Assembly: GCA_016650355.1 (NCBI GenBank) | Contig: JAENVX010000309.1 | Span: forward strand, 1 to 6,077 | Direction of reading: 5' to 3' | DNA: 6,077 nucleotides | Source: Bacteroidia bacterium | GTDB taxonomy: Bacteria; Bacteroidota; Bacteroidia; Cytophagales; Cyclobacteriaceae | The notes under the pieces: model-generated | The model's input: only the letters and a program-made list of their open reading frames with translations | Told to the model about the DNA's origin: nothing | Databases searched by the model: none | Shown here: positions 5,939 through 6,077 of the stretch, piece by piece | Position numbering within the stretch: the stretch's first letter is position 1 | Layout: each line of letters starts with the position of its first letter | Program-made: the position numbers and the translations under genes

Positions 5939-5998
5939 AGCAGTAGTTGTAAATCACACTTCTAGTTACAATTTTCATCAATAAAACTCAATTCAATT

Positions 5999-6077
5999 TT
6001 AATTTTTATAAACTAATCCACCTTTCATTACAAAATTCACCTTCCTCACGTCAGAAATATTTTTGGAGGGGTCACCA
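5999..6077 (-). CDS. Probable amidohydrolase, C-terminal end only
   Basis: The frame enters from the right edge and ends at TAA (5999-6001). The last residues read GDPSKNISDVRKVNFVMKGG followed by LVYKN. This resembles the C-terminus of metal-dependent amidohydrolases of the imidazolonepropionase/dihydroorotase-like superfamily, where a strand carrying xNPLxDI and V..VMKGGKVY closes the beta-sandwich domain: a D-P with I-S-D-V downstream, then F-V-M-K-G-G and V-Y-K. Only 25 full codons are visible; the metal site and any signal peptide lie outside the window, so the substrate cannot be guessed. It is upstream of the Hyi-like gene on the same strand with a 60-bp AT-rich gap. Confidence 0.6.
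   Translation of the reverse strand, partial: GDPSKNISDVRKVNFVMKGGLVYKN

Overview
The window looks like a chromosomal piece of a Bacteroidota bacterium, probably of the Cytophagales type. The evidence is a moderate to low GC content, start codons without Shine-Dalgarno sequences, several matches to the Bacteroidota -7 promoter element TAnnTTTG, and signal peptides of the '...A-Q' type. It carries five complete protein genes, one amputated peptidase gene, one gene cut by the window edge and a REP-type palindrome. No rRNA, tRNA, CRISPR array, transposase or complete mobile element was found. The lineage assignment is inferred from style, not from a marker gene.

Left end (1-583): a distinctly more GC-rich stretch holds a pair of inverted REP-like hairpins (81-144, a REPIN/BIME-like unit with GTAG/CTAC feet). 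On the minus strand is the tail of an unrecognised open frame (140 to about 238). At about 230-240 the sequence switches abruptly into the catalytic domain of an M23 (LytM-type) peptidase on the plus strand. The peptidase has all its catalytic residues but no N-terminal part, so this is probably a rearrangement breakpoint.

Middle (600-3112, minus strand): a secreted gamma-glutamyltransferase-like Ntn hydrolase is followed 53 bp later by a secreted 196-residue protein of unknown function, probably in one transcript. The hydrolase keeps the nucleophilic threonine but has lost the residues that bind the gamma-glutamyl group in true GGT.

Right half: a 205-bp divergent promoter region separates the hydrolase from a plus-strand trimeric-type purine nucleoside phosphorylase. 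Downstream lies a secreted beta-solenoid (DUF4097-like) protein with an alternating DDGD/DDAD ladder, preceded by an apparent ECF-sigma promoter. It converges, with 2 bp between stop codons, on a minus-strand hydroxypyruvate isomerase-like TIM-barrel protein. Upstream of that gene is the C-terminus of a probable amidohydrolase, which runs off the right edge.

Functionally the window is a mix of nucleoside salvage (PNP), probable periplasmic peptide/amide chemistry (GGT-like, M23) and sugar or hydroxy-acid metabolism (Hyi-like, amidohydrolase). There is no single obvious pathway and no clear new defence or mobile system. The points most worth following are the REPIN and breakpoint at the left end, the non-canonical active sites of the GGT-like protein and PNP, and the Asp ladder protein with its ECF-type promoter.
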